In this document: piece by piece, positions 37,753 through 51,420 of the stretch
Layout of the letters: each line of letters opens with the position of its first letter
Numbering within the stretch: the first letter of the stretch is position 1
Source of the DNA: Ancylostoma caninum
Taxonomy: Eukaryota; Nematoda; Chromadorea; Rhabditida; Ancylostomatidae
Direction of reading: 5' to 3'
Assembly (NCBI GenBank): GCA_037903475.1
Contig: JBAJFG010000562.1
Span: 558,001 to 622,000, forward strand
DNA length: 64,000 bases
Program-made: the position numbers and the translations under genes
Notes under the pieces: generated by a model
Database searches by the model: none
What the model was told of the DNA's origin: nothing
What the model saw: the letters and a program-made list of their open reading frames with translations, nothing else

Positions 37753-39927
37753 TATATATTGTTATGTAATGAATCAACATCATCTTAGAATATGCTACCA
37801 AACATGGATGTCTCTTTTCTATCGCCGGGGTTAACTTCGTGCATTTCCCTTGCAAGAGTGATCGGAAGAACTGAGGTCTGTGCTAGAATTTGCTTACAAG
37901 TAAGTTTGATAATGTCCTTCAGTTGCAATATTCGGCATGAATCAAAAACGTGTGAGAGCTTCTTTGAGTTACTTCCAGGCGGCTGCAATATGAGAGCTCG
38001 TCAACGGGTGAATGAAGACAGTGGACGAATGAGGAATGCAGAAAACTACATATTGGGTCACATAATAGTGACCTAGTCTTTTGCAGCTCTCGCTTAAGAA
38101 ACGTTGTAGCCCTCCTTACAAAAATCAGAATGAAGTTACTTTGTAGCAAAGCAAAAGCGAGAAATTGAGCTGGAGTTGATGGAGATGCCTGAATCTATGC
38201 ATTGTAGTGACCTAGTCTTTTGCAGCTCTCTAGAGGTCACACATTTGTAGCAAAGCAAAAGCGGGAAATTGAGCTGGAGTTGATGGAGATGCCTGAATCT
38301 ATGCATCTACGCCTGCATGAACTATATATGTTAAAACAAAACTTTTTATTATAAACTCGAGCAACTGTTCGGCTGCTCTTTCCAGAACAACAAAACCCAA
38401 TCATGGCAAGCTCGAGCTACGGCAAGTGAGAGCAAAACGAGTAAAAAAAATTTGCTGCCACAAACATGCTGGACGTTCAGGCTTTTCTGAAATCTGAGTT
38501 AAAAACGACTTAGAACTGCTATCAGAGCTGCACACATGTCTCATTAGAAGGTTTATCATTTCTGCCCAAGTATGGAAATCGTTGACATGTGACTCTTAAT
38601 GTCTGTGCACGGGTGTAGTCCTGACGATTTTGAAAAAGTGGAATGCATTTGGCTGGGGCTTTTATCACTCACAAAACAAACAATGTACACCTAGTGGAAT
38701 TATCGGCTGAGTTTGAGAACACGGAAAATGTGTACACTTTGAATGACCTGTATTGCAAGCCAGTGCTTCCAAGACATCCACGGTGTGTAAGCATATCCAT
38801 CGAATGATATTAGGCTGTCGGAAAATTGCCCTCCATTTCCTGCTTCCTTTTCGAGTTTATTTTTATTCTTCACTAAAACTGGCATATAAATATCATGATG
38901 TTGCACCACTACAGTTCATTTGTGTTGGAGCATCGGTCATTCTCTACCGTCGGCGAGTGTTCTGACCGAAGAAAAATCCCTAAAATAGGGTTCCACTAGA
39001 TTTTAGTGCAAATAACTAAGGCCGTATTTCGTCATCATAATTTGTTGCACTTCTGAAGAAGCGTCGAAGGCATCGCTCTCTTTAGAACCATTCTTGATAT
39101 TTCAACTTGAGAGAAATCTCCAGGAGTTTTACTATGCTGTACGTGATTCTGTGCAAAGCTGCCAAAGAAACCCGTTTTCATGCCTCAACTTTCGGAGAGG
39201 TTGTGGGCGGAGCCGAGGTGAGACTATGGATTTTCCCCACCATGCACGCCCTTGGTGATCACACATGGAGGGCGGGTGTGGGTCATGATGAGGCAAAATG
39301 GGCGGCGTCTTCCCGCCCCTCAGCGTTGACTCGTCCCCACTCACATTCAAATTTGCATGGGCAACTATTGTGAAATCGCGCGCGAATAGTGCGAGTGGGT
39401 CCTGAGGGGCGGGGAGAGGATTCGAATGAACCAATCGCAGACACATTGCCCACCCACTTTTGCCTCATCATGACCCACACCCATGGAGGGCACCTCCTAT
39501 CCTGCTAGTGATTGGATGATGAGAAACTCTCACGAGGAGTACAAATTCCTTCAGAAGTTGTGCACCCGTTGACGCATTTTTCGGGCACCTCTTGCTCTCG
39601 CATCCGGCTCCGCCCACAAGCTCCCCAAGAATTGGGGCTCAAAAATGTCTTTTTTTCGGCAGCTTTGCATCGGCAGCTCTCTGTGATGCTATTCTTTCCT
39701 TTCTTTCTTTTTTGCGTCTCGAAAACGATTCTGAGGTGAGCTGGTGTTTTCGAGTGGAATAACCTTTCAGGTATGCTTCTCATGTCATAAAATTTTCTGC
39801 GCACGCATAAAAAAAATGAAACGTCTTTCATCCTTTCCGAGACTTCAGAGAGATCCAGCACTCACAAGAGCAGAAAAATTTATCTCGTATTATATGCACA
39901 GGAATGTGAATTAGTGGACGATCGCTT
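37753..39927. other. intergenic DNA between the gene 4 upstream flank and the gene 5 3' end
   Basis: 38340-38720 resembles upstream flanks of genes 5 and 6. 38068-38305 carries a direct duplication. 39100-39220 is a dispersed repeat shared with the gene 6 3' flank. 39190-39500 includes two similar GGGCGG/CCCGCCC-rich stretches in inverted orientation. No gene recognised. Confidence 0.5.
38068..38305. repeat. direct duplication of about 140 bp and 100 bp units
   Basis: GTGACCTAGTCTTTTGCAGC occurs at about 38069 and 38208. TTGTAGCAAAGCAAAAGCG plus AGCTGGAGTTGATGGAGATG and CTGAATCTATGCAT follow each (about 38141 and 38247). The second unit has lost an inner segment. Confidence 0.8.
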
Positions 39928-42900
39928 TCAGAATTTCATGTCTCCGGAGTTGACCAGCTCTTCAATTCTGCAATTGTTCTTGCCTCTTATCATGCGGAAG
40001 AAACCTAAAAAAACTTCATAGTCAGATATTTACTTGTTTAAATAGGGTACGATGTCAGGAACGTTTTCATTAATGTTGCAGAATCAAATGGTGATCAGAT
40101 TTTCTTGCAAACTTGATCCTCTAGCATGTTGTTGGGCTACTAGTGCTACAACTTACCTCGTTTCGGTCTTGTAGACAAATGCTTGATCTCTACGCCAACC
40201 CGTTTTCGAGAATTTACATCAATGATCATGAAAATGATGAAAACCCTGTTTCCAATGTGCTAATCTCGTGGACCACCTGGGCGCAGCGGTACCCGAGGAC
40301 TGGCTGGCGCTACAGGTGCAGCGTCGGCTAACACGTTTTGACTTGCAAAGAGGATAAAATGAGTGACTTAACACGCAAACTTTTTCTGGCAAACTGCTCC
40401 AGATCTCATCCCGAAAAACGCTTGAAAACCGGTTTAAAGACAGTTTCGTAACATTTTGTGCCACTGGATTCAGCGTTTCGGCGAGATTCAGAATCTGCTA
40501 ACAGTTCAAACATGAAAACGAGATAGGACACTGCCTTCAAGTACTACATATTTAGTGAGTTCATTATCTTTTATTATGGAAGTATAAACACATAGCGGAA
40601 GTTCAAATCTGTTAAATGTTTGTGTCAGCATACACGTACCGCCCTCTCCCCAGTCTCGGTTCCAGGAGTTTGCAATGAGCCAGTAAGGTATGACAGTACC
40701 ATTTGGATGCTCATAGTTTCCCCAACCCATAATTTTGATAGAGTGACCGCCAGTTCGTTCACCACCTGTATGCTGGAAGTTCATAGCATGATTATTCTAT
40801 TAGAGAGTAACCAAAACAATTTCATTCTCGAAACTATTATGCGCTGCAGGGGTCTTCATTACAGACATATCTCTGATGGAAAACAAAAGAGAAAACAGTT
40901 CAATCTACAGAGTCTGTACAGTAGGAGATAGAGTGACCTAGTCATTGCCTTCAGAATACTGCGAGAACTAATATCAATTCAACTGAATCTTTCACATCTA
41001 TCTATTGCTTACCGGGTGAGCATTTGCTTGCGCCTTCAAATGAATTAACAAAAATTTAATAGATTCTAGTATTCAACCAAATTAGTGATTACCATCAAGA
41101 ATTGCTAGTTGATATGATACATATACAAATGAGGTGATTTCATATTTCTTCGATTTACTCACTATTTTCTCACCAGTTTTTTTTTAACAGAAATGAACAA
41201 ACCTCGTAAACTCCTCCTTTGTAAAGTCTAAAATCTGTATACGTATCATACGCTCCATGAACAGGCCCGCCTCTCATGATTTCCCTCATGATGGCTTTTG
41301 TATCGTTTTTAACAAAGTATGCACTCGCAGCTAAAATACGTTTCTTACAATACTTCAGGAAGACACAATACAGCAATTGTATAAAGTTTCCTGTGAACGT
41401 AAAGGAGTGTGGCGTTGCATGGACGTTCAACAGGGTTAAAAAAAGAGAAAACCGTACCTATTCATACTCGCAGGCGAGTATGGGGAAATTAGTGAATGCA
41501 TCGGAGGAGTGGGTAATCTCATATCTACGAATAGCAGTAGCTGGGTAAAGTCAAAATCACTCATGGGTAAACATTTTAATGAGTACCAGGGAAATGCTAA
41601 GTTTGGGTGCATTGGCACGAGTACCATGGTTGACTTTAACGAAGACGACACTTATGCTCCGATTGCACAACTCTGCCAATCTCGTCTTCTTCCACAATGA
41701 TAACTCTTGTCGCATTCCAAGGACTATGGCATACAACACAGCGATGCAGTCGCTGCGACATTTCACCCAGTAGAAGTTTTCGCATAACTGCTCCTATGCC
41801 AGCACACTACTTCATGCAAGCTGTGTGATAAGATGTGAGAACTTGTAACGTTATGTTCTCATCATTTTTATTCAGTTTCTTCACCGCGACGGTGTCGCTG
41901 TTAAGTATAGTCTGATAGCGCCGAGGTGGCACCTGGGTGGACTTTGTCCGCAATTACGACCTCGTCCCGAAGTAGGCCAAATAATCAAATTTTTACACTT
42001 TTTTGATACGTATGTGGTGTGATTCCGTCCACTCTGATGTTTCCCTACTTCCATTTAGTAAAATCTCCTCCAAAACGCATTCTGCGGGCAAAGTCGCAGC
42101 TACAGACAAAGTCACCTCAGGTACCTCCTTTGGGCTAACAGACCATATACCATGGGCCTAAAGGAAGGGTAGCGGACTCGTTGTTCATATACGTGCTTAT
42201 CAGCCCTGTCCAAATTGCACAAAATCTCACCGTAATACCTGTCCTTGCTGTATATAACTGGATATCCGCGCTGGCAGATTTTCCTGCATTCCGGGGTATC
42301 ATAGGACTTACGCGGGCACTCGCCATAGTAAACCTGATCCTTGTGGACACCACATGGATGGAACGCGTATGGTCTACATCCGTACTGTATATAGTGTACG
42401 GTTATCCAATAAAGGTTTCTAAGACATATCTGCTCTACAAATCACTTTCAAACGTGCTGCAATAACTATTTGTGCAACAAAAAAAATTGCAGAAACAATA
42501 TTTCACCTTATATCCATAAGGTCCACCAGTGCAGACACCGTTTCTCATTACGTGTTTCCACGCTCTTATGTTGGCACCTCCATGACATCTGGCAAAATTT
42601 CACAACGTAATTTCTTTTAGTGCAATGAACGAAAATATTAAAAGTTCTGTAAACATTGTGATATCGCTATTTCTCCTTTCTAAAATTCGTATCGCGTGCT
42701 CTAACTGCTGGTGTACAAGTGGATGGAAGGCCAAATATGTATTAAAGCCTCCTCCAAGACTCCAAAACTACTACTCATTGTTTGATCTCTGTACTTCAAG
42801 ACATATAATTCTGCCCAAGGTCGGATTAATTTCATATGAAAACAAAACCTGTTACAGGACTCTCCCCAATACACCCTATACTCTCACTACTCACAAGGGA

Positions 42901-45900
42901 AGGATACCAAATGTCTGTGGCATTTCAAAATGGAATGTGCCTCATAATATGAAGTTGACGATGCTGATTTCGATTATGTTCTCCATTAGTGCCTAACACT
43001 ACTGCGCAAAAAGTTATAGCCTTGTCTGTGCAGTACATTCGAAGGTACAGTTTCTACAATACTGCTCATGGGATCGCGAAAACCGACGGTCGCTCCGCGG
43101 AGTCACCGTCGCGCACCGTCGCTTCGCCATAACTTGCTTAGAACTGCCCCAATCAAAGCGTTTTGGTCACCAATCGATTTGTCTCGTCGAGATCTTTCGA
43201 ACGACCTACCGAATGTGGGGGTATGCCTTCTGCTTACTGGTTTCTGAGTGCTCTTCCAGAAATTGTAGTTGCGATGGTTCCAGCCGTCTTCGCTTGTCAC
43301 CTAGGACCGCGTTAATTTTGCTAGAAATTAAGGCGCATTCCTGTATCTGTCTCTAACAGCCCTGGAAGAACGGTTGGACAATGGGAGCCTATGCACTCTT
43401 GAAGAACTCGTAAGTGAGCACATTCTGTGTGAAAAGGACAAGTTTTCCAGAGATTCGATTTTCCAGCAGTATGTATTAACTCATGCAAAGCTTCCCTTTG
43501 GAAGCGAGGGTCCCACAACGACGCGTTTGTGGTGGGTCCCACCCGCTGAATTCGTTTTGCAAAATGCTAGAAAAGATGAAAAAACCCCGTATGAGGGGTT
43601 TCTAAAGGCAGTTGCGGTTTTTTTCATTGATTTTCGCATGCCGCAGTGGCTAAGCGTCTTGTCTGGCGAGGGTTCGATGCCCGAGTTTGACAAGGTGAAA
43701 TCGAATTCAACTATGTTACGCAAGAAGAAGTAGAATCGATTCGGAAGCAAAAAGGAGCAAGCAAAACACTTTTTGCTCTGGCTTTGGAAAAAAGTCTATG
43801 CTCGTGAAGGTCTTCGGCACATCAATCTTCATAAAGGAACATTTTGCAAAAGTTTGTCAAACTCGGGCCACCTGTTGCTCGCCAGAGAAGACGCTTAGCC
43901 ACTGCGCCATGCGAAAATCAATGAAAAAAACCGCAACTGCCTTTAGAAACCCCTCATACGAGGTTTTTTCATCTTTTCTAGCATTTTGCAAAACGAATTC
44001 AGCGGGTGGGCACCCCCCACAAATGCGTCGCTGTGGGACCCTCGCTTCCAAAAAAAACGCTTCCGCTTCCAAAAAAAAAAGCTTTGCATGAGCTAATACA
44101 TAGTGCTGGAAAATCGAATCTCTGGAAAACTTGTCCTTTTCACACAGAATGTGCTCACTTACGAGTTCTTCAAGAGTGCATAGGCTCCCATTGTCCAACC
44201 GCTCTTCCAGGGCTGTTAGAGACAGATACAGGAATGCGCCTTAATTTCTAGCAAAATTAACGCGGTCCTAGGTGACAAGCGAGGACGGCTGGAACCATCG
44301 CAACTACAATTTCTGGAGAGCACTCATTGTTCTTGATCACCTTTCCTTAGATAAGTCGGTAGCTCATCCCATTGAGGAGCTGTAGCTTCCTCAACATCGA
44401 GGTTTTCACAGGGGACAGCAAAAGTTCGCACTTTGAGCGAGAGTAACATCGAGATTAGCAGGCCAGCGGCAATGCCACTTGCAGGACTTCTAGTGCATAA
44501 AGAGTTATTTCCAACCTGCAATCATTCCCCATTCAGGTTACCTAGTTGCGATGAAACGGTGCGCTCCATCAGCAACCTCGTCGAAAATCGGATGTCTTTG
44601 AAATCATGTAGAGTTTGCCCAGTTCTGCGCCTTCGTGCGTGATTTTGGAAGTTTTTGCCCTTGTTTAGAGAAAATCATCGAAATCGAGCTTCAGTTCCGA
44701 CTCATCGCGCGTATTTCTGCTACTACATATTCGATCCATTACATGGCATCGATCGATATATCGATTACTTGGCGAAAACCAGTAAGCAGAAGGCATACCC
44801 CCACATTCGGTAGGTCATTCGAAAGATCTCGACGAGACAAATCGATTGGTGACCAAAACGCTTTGATTGGGGCAGTTCTAAGCAAGTTATGGCGAAGCGA
44901 CGGTGCGCGACGGTGACTCCGCGGAGCGACCGTCGGTTTTCGCGATCCCATGAGCAGTATTGTACATCCACCTCCCGTGAACCCACAAAATAGGCGTTGT
45001 AGTGCAAAATGGATGCAGAATTCGCGATCAGTAGCTCAACTGAACCTGTATGCAAAATTTCAGCGAAAAAAAGCAAGAATTACGGTTAGACAATCACCCC
45101 TTGATCATTTACTACTACTATCACTCACGAGGAAACGGTCATTGGTATAGGTTAGTTCAGGCATCTCGCAGATTCCATCCAAATTTTGCACATGGGGGTA
45201 ATTTCAGGTGCTGATCACGATTATCAGCATCATTTTGCAAGCCTCTAACATTTTAATGTCGAAATTCAACAATTTTGTTTGGTTTTCTACAGTAATTGCT
45301 GTTCATTCTACCGAAAACCTATAAGAATGTAGTGACGTCACGAAATGGATATCATATTCGTGTTCAGCACTTCAGATAACCCTATTATGGAAATTTTCAG
45401 CAAAAAAGAATTCCTTGAAAATTTGGGCTCACGTGAGTCCATCAGCAGTTCCACTGTCGACGAAGTCGGGGTAGTGAAGATCTTTGAAAACGCTTTGAAG
45501 CTTTTAGAATATGTATTTGCAAGTAGAAACACTTACAAAAAACTGCATAGAATAGATTTTTAGAGAAAATCAGTAACTGGGAGAAAATGCAAAAGTGCGA
45601 CTCCTGAGGGGAATTGAACCCGTGAGGCTATTCATGGGAACGGAGACACTTACCACTGCGCCACACTTCCTTGACCTACCTGACGTACCTTATTTTATGT
45701 ACACCTTCTTATCACTTGCGTTTGGAAAAATGAATATAAATCATTGCAGACGCGAGGCTGGGCCAAGGTCAAGATAGTATTGAAATCAGAGCTTCGAGAT
45801 GCACAAGGCATTGTGCACTCCACACGAGGAAGTCTCCGATGAAGCAAAGTTCCCTTGTAATTAGTAGTAGTAGCGACTGATCAAGGCGCAATTCTTTACC

Positions 45901-48381
45901 CGTAGTGATGCATTTTCCGCTGAGATTTTGTATACAGGGTTACTTGGACTGCTGATCACGAATTCTGCATTCAATTTTCACGGCAACGCCTACTACGTGG
46001 GGTTAAGGTGAGTTGATGCAGAAACTGCTCATAATACTGCACAGACAAGGCTATAACTTTTTGCGTAGTAGTATTAGGCACCAATGGAGAACATAATCGA
46101 GATCAGCATCGTCAACTGCATATTATGAGGCACATTCCATTATGAAGTGCCACAGACATTTGGTATCCTTCCCTTGTCAGTTGGAGTGAGCTGCAACAAA
46201 TGAAAGAGAAGAAGATGATTACCCATAGCCGCAGAATCTTCCACAACACGATAAGATGTCCGTATCGGATATGAAACGCTGAAAAAATCGGGTTTTATAG
46301 TTTCATTATTAAATATCTGTGGAACTTTCTACTTAGTAGAGCCTAACCCATCCATCTGTTGTCTGCAAACAGCTGCACTCACCCTGTCCAACAGTCCATG
46401 ATTTCATCGCTGTTAGGTATTTCTTTTTATTTGTAAATGATTGTCACTGTTATATTTTCAGAGAATGCACAGCTTTCAGACTGCATTCACAACGAAAGCA
46501 AATGTTGGTGGCAGTGTGGCAATGAAAGCGCTTGGATGGGAATGATGATCTTTCAAAATTCAGTTAACAGTTATGTAGGAAAAACCTTTATCTTTCCTTT
46601 GGATTGTACGCACAATCTGTCTGTCATGACTGATGCAGCTGAGACAGCCCAGCAGGATCCTAAAAGTTAAATTAATCTTCGACATGAATAAAGCTTTTCA
46701 ATTTTAGTACAGAAAATTGAACCAGTAGAGAATCGTGTAATCAAATGCTCTTTTAGCTCACCGCATCTTGTCTGGTCACGCACGGTGTTCATCAGGTCAG
46801 CGCATTCAGGCCATTTATCTCGAGCATCGAATCTAAAGTTTCTCAGCTGCCCATTGTTTGCATTATCTGTGTAACATCATATAGTAATTATGATCGCATG
46901 AGTGGTGGCATGTAATAGACTAGAAATTTTAGGGGTTTTTCGACGAAAATTCGAGGTCAACCAGTGTACACGTGTTTCGAATTGCCGCTCCTCGAATAAG
47001 GGCATCTTCCTGGTTGATATGGGCGGATGCTTCCGACGCTCTGTGGCCTGTTTTAGCAGATTATGTCCCTTGCAAATAATTGGTTTATCTCGAAAAAAAG
47101 GCCGGTCCCGTCCGTCTACGGTAGGTCCCCCATTCGGTTTTAGGGCGTCCTAAGTTGCTACACATTAGTATATAGGATGTACCTGATCCCTACTCCTCTC
47201 ATTCAAATATCACTACTTCTTGATCCAGTGTCCGTCGTTTGGCATTTTGGTATGCTTAGTTTGGTTGATCTTTTCCTGCTTTTATCTAATTTTGTTTTTA
47301 ACATTGTCGTGCACGTCTATGTACGTATTCAACGAACATTAAACAATATCTGTGTTGCAATTCGGTTAGCCTAGGAAACTGACAGTTGTTAGAGAGCACA
47401 ACTTTCTCCATTACCATTAGCATTTATTACGGTCCCACTCATGCTTATGTGAAAACTCTTGCAATCATTAAAATATCGGTTGCTTCTTACTCTTCTGGTG
47501 GCTCCACATCATCATCGTCTTCTTTCCTATCTTTGTCATCTGGCGAAATTAGATATTTTGGGTCGAGCAGATATTTCATACGCTCATCAGCTTCTTTGGA
47601 TTCTTCCACCTGAAAGGGTACAAGAAATTTTCCCGTTTGTCATAGGTTTAACATCCTTGTTAATTGATGTCAACTGAGGAAGGGACATGGAATGCATATG
47701 AACCTGTATTCTTTCCTTCATATGCTGCTTTATATAATTACAATTTATGTCCTGTTGCTACAGTATCAGACAAAGTTCTATGCTTTCGTTGTATTGGAAG
47801 CTAATGTCTGATATTTACATCCGAGGCATCACTGCTTTTTAGTAGTTTTATTTTGATTTCACAATGATGTAGGCGACTTACCTCGAACAAATTTTGGTGT
47901 CGGCGCACATATTCAACCAGGTTCTGGCCAGTGAGTTTCTCTGCCTCATGTAGTGGTAATTTTACTGCAAATGGAGTGGGATAAACAACAAAAGGTGATA
48001 TAGTTACCACAATTGAGGCATTTCTCTAGAGTTTCCTCTATTGCTTCCTTCCTGCATTCTCCGGTTACAGTAGGGAAGCGTGGCCACAGTGGTCCTTTGT
48101 GGTCCTTTCAATGAGTTTTTGCACCCATCCCTTTGGACTAACTTCTACGTATTTGGGTATTTTTACTACCGAAAGTTCCATTTCTAAACATAACTAGACC
48201 TCTACAAATATCTCCGCAGAAATTCGGCGATAGTTGGTTAAGAGATCTTTACTATACTACTATTCCACTATGTGATACATACCTATTGACTTGTTCATTA
48301 GGTAGGTATTATTTGTTCACACTCACCACTCAGGTCCAATTCTGCCGAAACGGCTACAAGTACGGCGAAGAGCACCAACAT
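39928..48381 (-). CDS. cathepsin B-like cysteine protease, gene 5 (complete, 11 exons, 343 aa)
   Basis: Subfamily B. Exons 5'->3': 48381-48327, 47964-47882, 47609-47491, 46832-46762, 46659-46586, 46278-46223, 42588-42507, 42384-42231, 41330-41203, 40772-40640, 40004-39928; total 1032 nt, open. Signal peptide [26 protein letters not shown] precedes the ATG. Blocks: [31 protein letters not shown], acidic [131 protein letters not shown]. All four catalytic residues are kept. Closest to gene 6, with shared 5' and 3' flanks. The exon 6/7 intron (42589-46222) is inflated by a 3.3-kb nested inverted repeat. The exon 5 donor is an unusual GTTTTT, shared with gene 6. Possible AGATAAA signal near 39890 (minus); no clean AATAAA. 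Confidence 0.94.
43634..43683 (+). other. tRNA-like Pol III promoter fragment inside the palindrome arm
   Basis: A-box-like TGGCTAAGCG followed about 25 nt later by GGTTCGATGCC, a good B box. An inverted, degraded copy lies in the opposite arm near 43865-43920. Too short to be a tRNA gene. Confidence 0.4.
45595..45670 (-). other. tRNA-like sequence (probable SINE)
   Basis: On the minus strand: TGGCGCAGTGGTAAGTG (A box) and GGTTCAATTCCCCTC (B box) at the right spacing. The acceptor ends do not pair, so a functional tRNA is unlikely. Confidence 0.45.
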
Positions 48382-48395
48382 GATGGTACTATAAC
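48379..48395 (-). promoter_or_regulatory. candidate trans-splice acceptor of gene 5 (same design in genes 4 and 6)
   Basis: TTATAG followed by TACCATC and the ATG. Gene 6 (59713) is identical and gene 4 (35442) has TTATAG plus four bases. This leader design separates subfamily B from subfamily A. Confidence 0.5.
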
Positions 48396-50558
48396 AAAGA
48401 AATAAAAACAGCTGCTACAATTCATTCATGAAGAGCTCACAGCTTTTATAATGCCGAAACAGGGTTCAAAAGTTGAGCTTATCGAGCTCTAGGTTGTGAA
48501 AGCTCCGGATTTCGTCTGAAGGAAGCGAAGCACCCCTCGGAGGCTTATCAATCTGACAGCTGGAGCTATTATATCGCTTTATTTTGGAAAATTATCAACA
48601 GATCAGATATTGGAGCAGCTATTTCCTCCCAAATATGGGTGTATTGCGGGGATAGTCTGAACATGAGCATAAGAACTAGGATTTGTGCTCTTATGGTCTA
48701 AAGCTACACTGAAACGTGTTCTTTAATGATCGTCAGTAACCAACGTTCGTGCTCTTCGGGAATTATGGGAGCGTTGTGACTTAATTGTTGTAGGACGATA
48801 TATCGTTGCCAAATGGCTAAAGAAGACGAACGAATGACGGAACCAGTTAAGTTTCGGCAGGTACAATAATGTGTTCACTGTCATGAGCAAGTGTTCGAAA
48901 GAAACCCCGAGCAAAACTTCCACTAAAATGTTGATCATTACCTTTTGAGCTCTTCCAACAAAAGGGGAGATATGAACAAATGTAATAATTCTGTCGAATG
49001 ATTTTTAATGATTTCGAATTGGTGAGGATGATTTCATTGGTCACATATGCAGATAATGAGTTGGCGGAGCATTTGAAATAAAGGGTGAGAATGATGCTGC
49101 CAATAGGCAGCTTTCTAATATGATTGGCCCAGTGGGAGTAAAAGAAAACCATGGTGCACAAGGTGAAAAAAGAGCTCAAGAAGATGAGTAGAAGAGCGAA
49201 TTGAGTTCAGAAAGCTTAAAAACATGGCGAAAAACAAAGTGGCTTCCTGATAGTGGTCTAAAAGTCTAGAACGTAAGCTAAAAGAATATCCTAGAAGCTT
49301 GCAACGGCTAGAATAGCTATACACACCTTCCACTAAGGCGTTCACCACTTCTGCACAGATATGCAATTCGTTGACAGATGTCTCCGTCGGTTGAAAGTCT
49401 ATTGAGAGTACAAAAAGTGAAATGCACTAAGCTACTAAGCTTTCAGATTAGGGCATCGCTCAGCAAGCAATCAATACACACAATGAAGGTATCGACTGCG
49501 AATTAAAAAATCAAACCAGTCATCTTTTGAGAGAAGTGCGCCTTTCAATGGTTATAAAGTTATACAAATCCCAGCAGATGACCACTGATGCGCATGAACC
49601 GACAGAGAATTTTCGAAAAAGGCTGATGTAAGACGAAAACAACAATATGTAACAGAGGTCTCAATTTCAGTTAATTGTAAGTCATGAATTTTCCAGAAGC
49701 GTCGCAAATCGTGGACTGTAACTGAAGGATCGAATCCAATAAGTAATATCATCTAATCTCAGTGTCATTTAATGCCTAGTTCATCAGAGCTGCAGGCTAT
49801 TTACTGCATTTACAGCAACAATATGTGGCAGCAAAGCCCTGATGCTCAAGAACTTCTATTATACTTTGTCTGAATTTTGACTAGTAAAATATTCTATTTG
49901 AAGCTGAGAATCGCAACGTTATGATGCACGAGAAGGAACTTCTCAAGATTTTATGTGGTTAATTTTGCCCTGAGATCAGTAGTAATTATTCCTTATGAAA
50001 ATAGTCCTCCCAATTCGGCCATTATGACAGGAGCCGATTTTTCTATTATTTTATGGACGAACATTTCAAGGAAGATTGGTACCGTTGGTAATCTTTGGGG
50101 AAAAGAAGAAGAGAAAGAGACGCGTCTTTATGATATAACTCAGTCCGGAGCAGAGACACCCATAAACGTGCACATTTTTGGAACCAGTGTTTGTAGATCT
50201 GTATGATGTTGCTGTGCTGCTTCTTGGATGCGTGAAAGCTTATGCCTTTTCGGCATTACCGTCCAGAAGTTCATTACGAACTAGAATAAGAAGTGAATAA
50301 CGCGAGCATTTGCCACGAATAATGATGTGCTTAGCAAGTAATGGTGTGCGTACTGCAGTACTGCTCCTGCTCAACAAGGTTTGAGTAATCTTTGTCAGCT
50401 ATACATATTGAACTTTCCGTAGTTAAATGGGTTTCTGATGATGGTGGAAAAGTGTCCCGAAGATCATACTTTATACTACGTCACATGTCATTTTACCATA
50501 ACGAGAGCGTCATAGTGTCCCTACCAGAGAAGCTATGAAGGAGGGGTTTTGTCATATA
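48382..50558. other. upstream flank of gene 5
   Basis: About 48400-49650 resembles the upstream flank of gene 6 (59760-61520), for example CAGATCAGATATT and the blocks near 49430-49620 and 61330-61510. It therefore belongs to the duplicated unit. No gene recognised to 50558. Confidence 0.5.
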
Positions 50559-51420
50559 CAGAGTGGTCCAGTTGAAGTGACAAATAATAATATTCTCACT
50601 TTGGTCTTCATTAAACAAACACAATGTTAACAACAACAACAATTCACTAAAAATTATCAAAATGCCCACTACGGGTCTTCATCACAAGCGGGAATCTCCT
50701 TTTGAACGTTTTACATACTGCCCGCATAGTAATTTGGAAAATACTGAGCTACGCTCTTTACAAAATCGAGGCTTAAGGACTCCAACGCTAGCTACTGGTG
50801 TTGAACAGGGTTCTTGCTTAAAAATAGACCGTGTGCTGAAATCCATCGCGTTCAGCTCAGGAGAACTGGCTTGCCATTGTGTTGCGGATACAAAATTCGA
50901 CACATCGCTCTGAAGCTAGCTGTGCGTCGACGGCACCGCGTGGCGGAATCTTGTTGAAATCACCACCTTGAATTTCCAAAACGCTTTTTCGCTCAGTGTA
51001 TTAGGCGTGTTTCCGTGACTAAAGACTGTACAGCTCAGCGTTTATTCTACTTCCATTTTCCAAAAAAAAAAACCATGCTAACTCGGTGATTCCAGCCGAG
51101 ACCGTTACTAAGAGAGGGCCCTGCTTGCGAGAGACCTTGAATAGGCTCGGACTGGCGCAGTTTTTCCCATCAAACATAATCTGTCATTCTGCTTGTACAA
51201 AACTTGCTGCACCGTGAAAGTGTTTAAAAAAACCATGTTTTCCTGCTTAAAGTTACAGTACAGGGCCCGCTCAAGCATAAACCTGGATCTCGTAAGCCCG
51301 TCCCTCTTCTGAGCCAACGACAATTCCTGAATTTCCTGCTGCTTGAACGGCTTGAGTCCTAGGTCTTTTTTCATAGTTGCTAGACGTAGTTGAATGGTTT
51401 ATTACAAAAACCAGAGTAGT
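50559..51420 (-). pseudogene. decayed Tc1/mariner-superfamily transposase
   Basis: Minus-strand reading, with frame breaks. KPFKQQEIQELSLAQKRDGL and FTVQQVLYKQNDRLCL (51374-51108), then VSAGITELAW (about 51080), then NFVSATQWQASSPELNAMDF and CSTPVASVGVLKPRFCKE (50903-50682). These follow the catalytic-domain order of Tc1/mariner transposases. The first catalytic Asp motif (F-S-D-E-K) is replaced and SPDLN has become SPELN, so the protein is dead. One terminal repeat is visible at 50559 (CAGAGTGGTCCAGTTGAAGT after TA); no second end was found. Confidence 0.7.

Larger units (their letters stand above)
42893..46177. mobile_element. 3.3-kb nested inverted-repeat element in the gene 5 exon 6/7 intron
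   Basis: Three nested arm pairs: 42893-43060 with 46010-46177 (ACAAGGGAAGGATACC outer end), 43078-43245 with 44777-44955 (ACCGACGGTCGCTCCGCGGA), and 43248-43720 with 43860-44328 (CTAGGACCGCGTTAATTTTG). Unique stretches of about 450 bp and 1.05 kb separate the right-hand arms. Contains tRNA-like sequences but no recognised protein. Confidence 0.8.

Noticed and set aside
38068..38305. CRISPR-like or satellite array
   Set aside because: Only two unequal units, in an animal genome, with no further copies.
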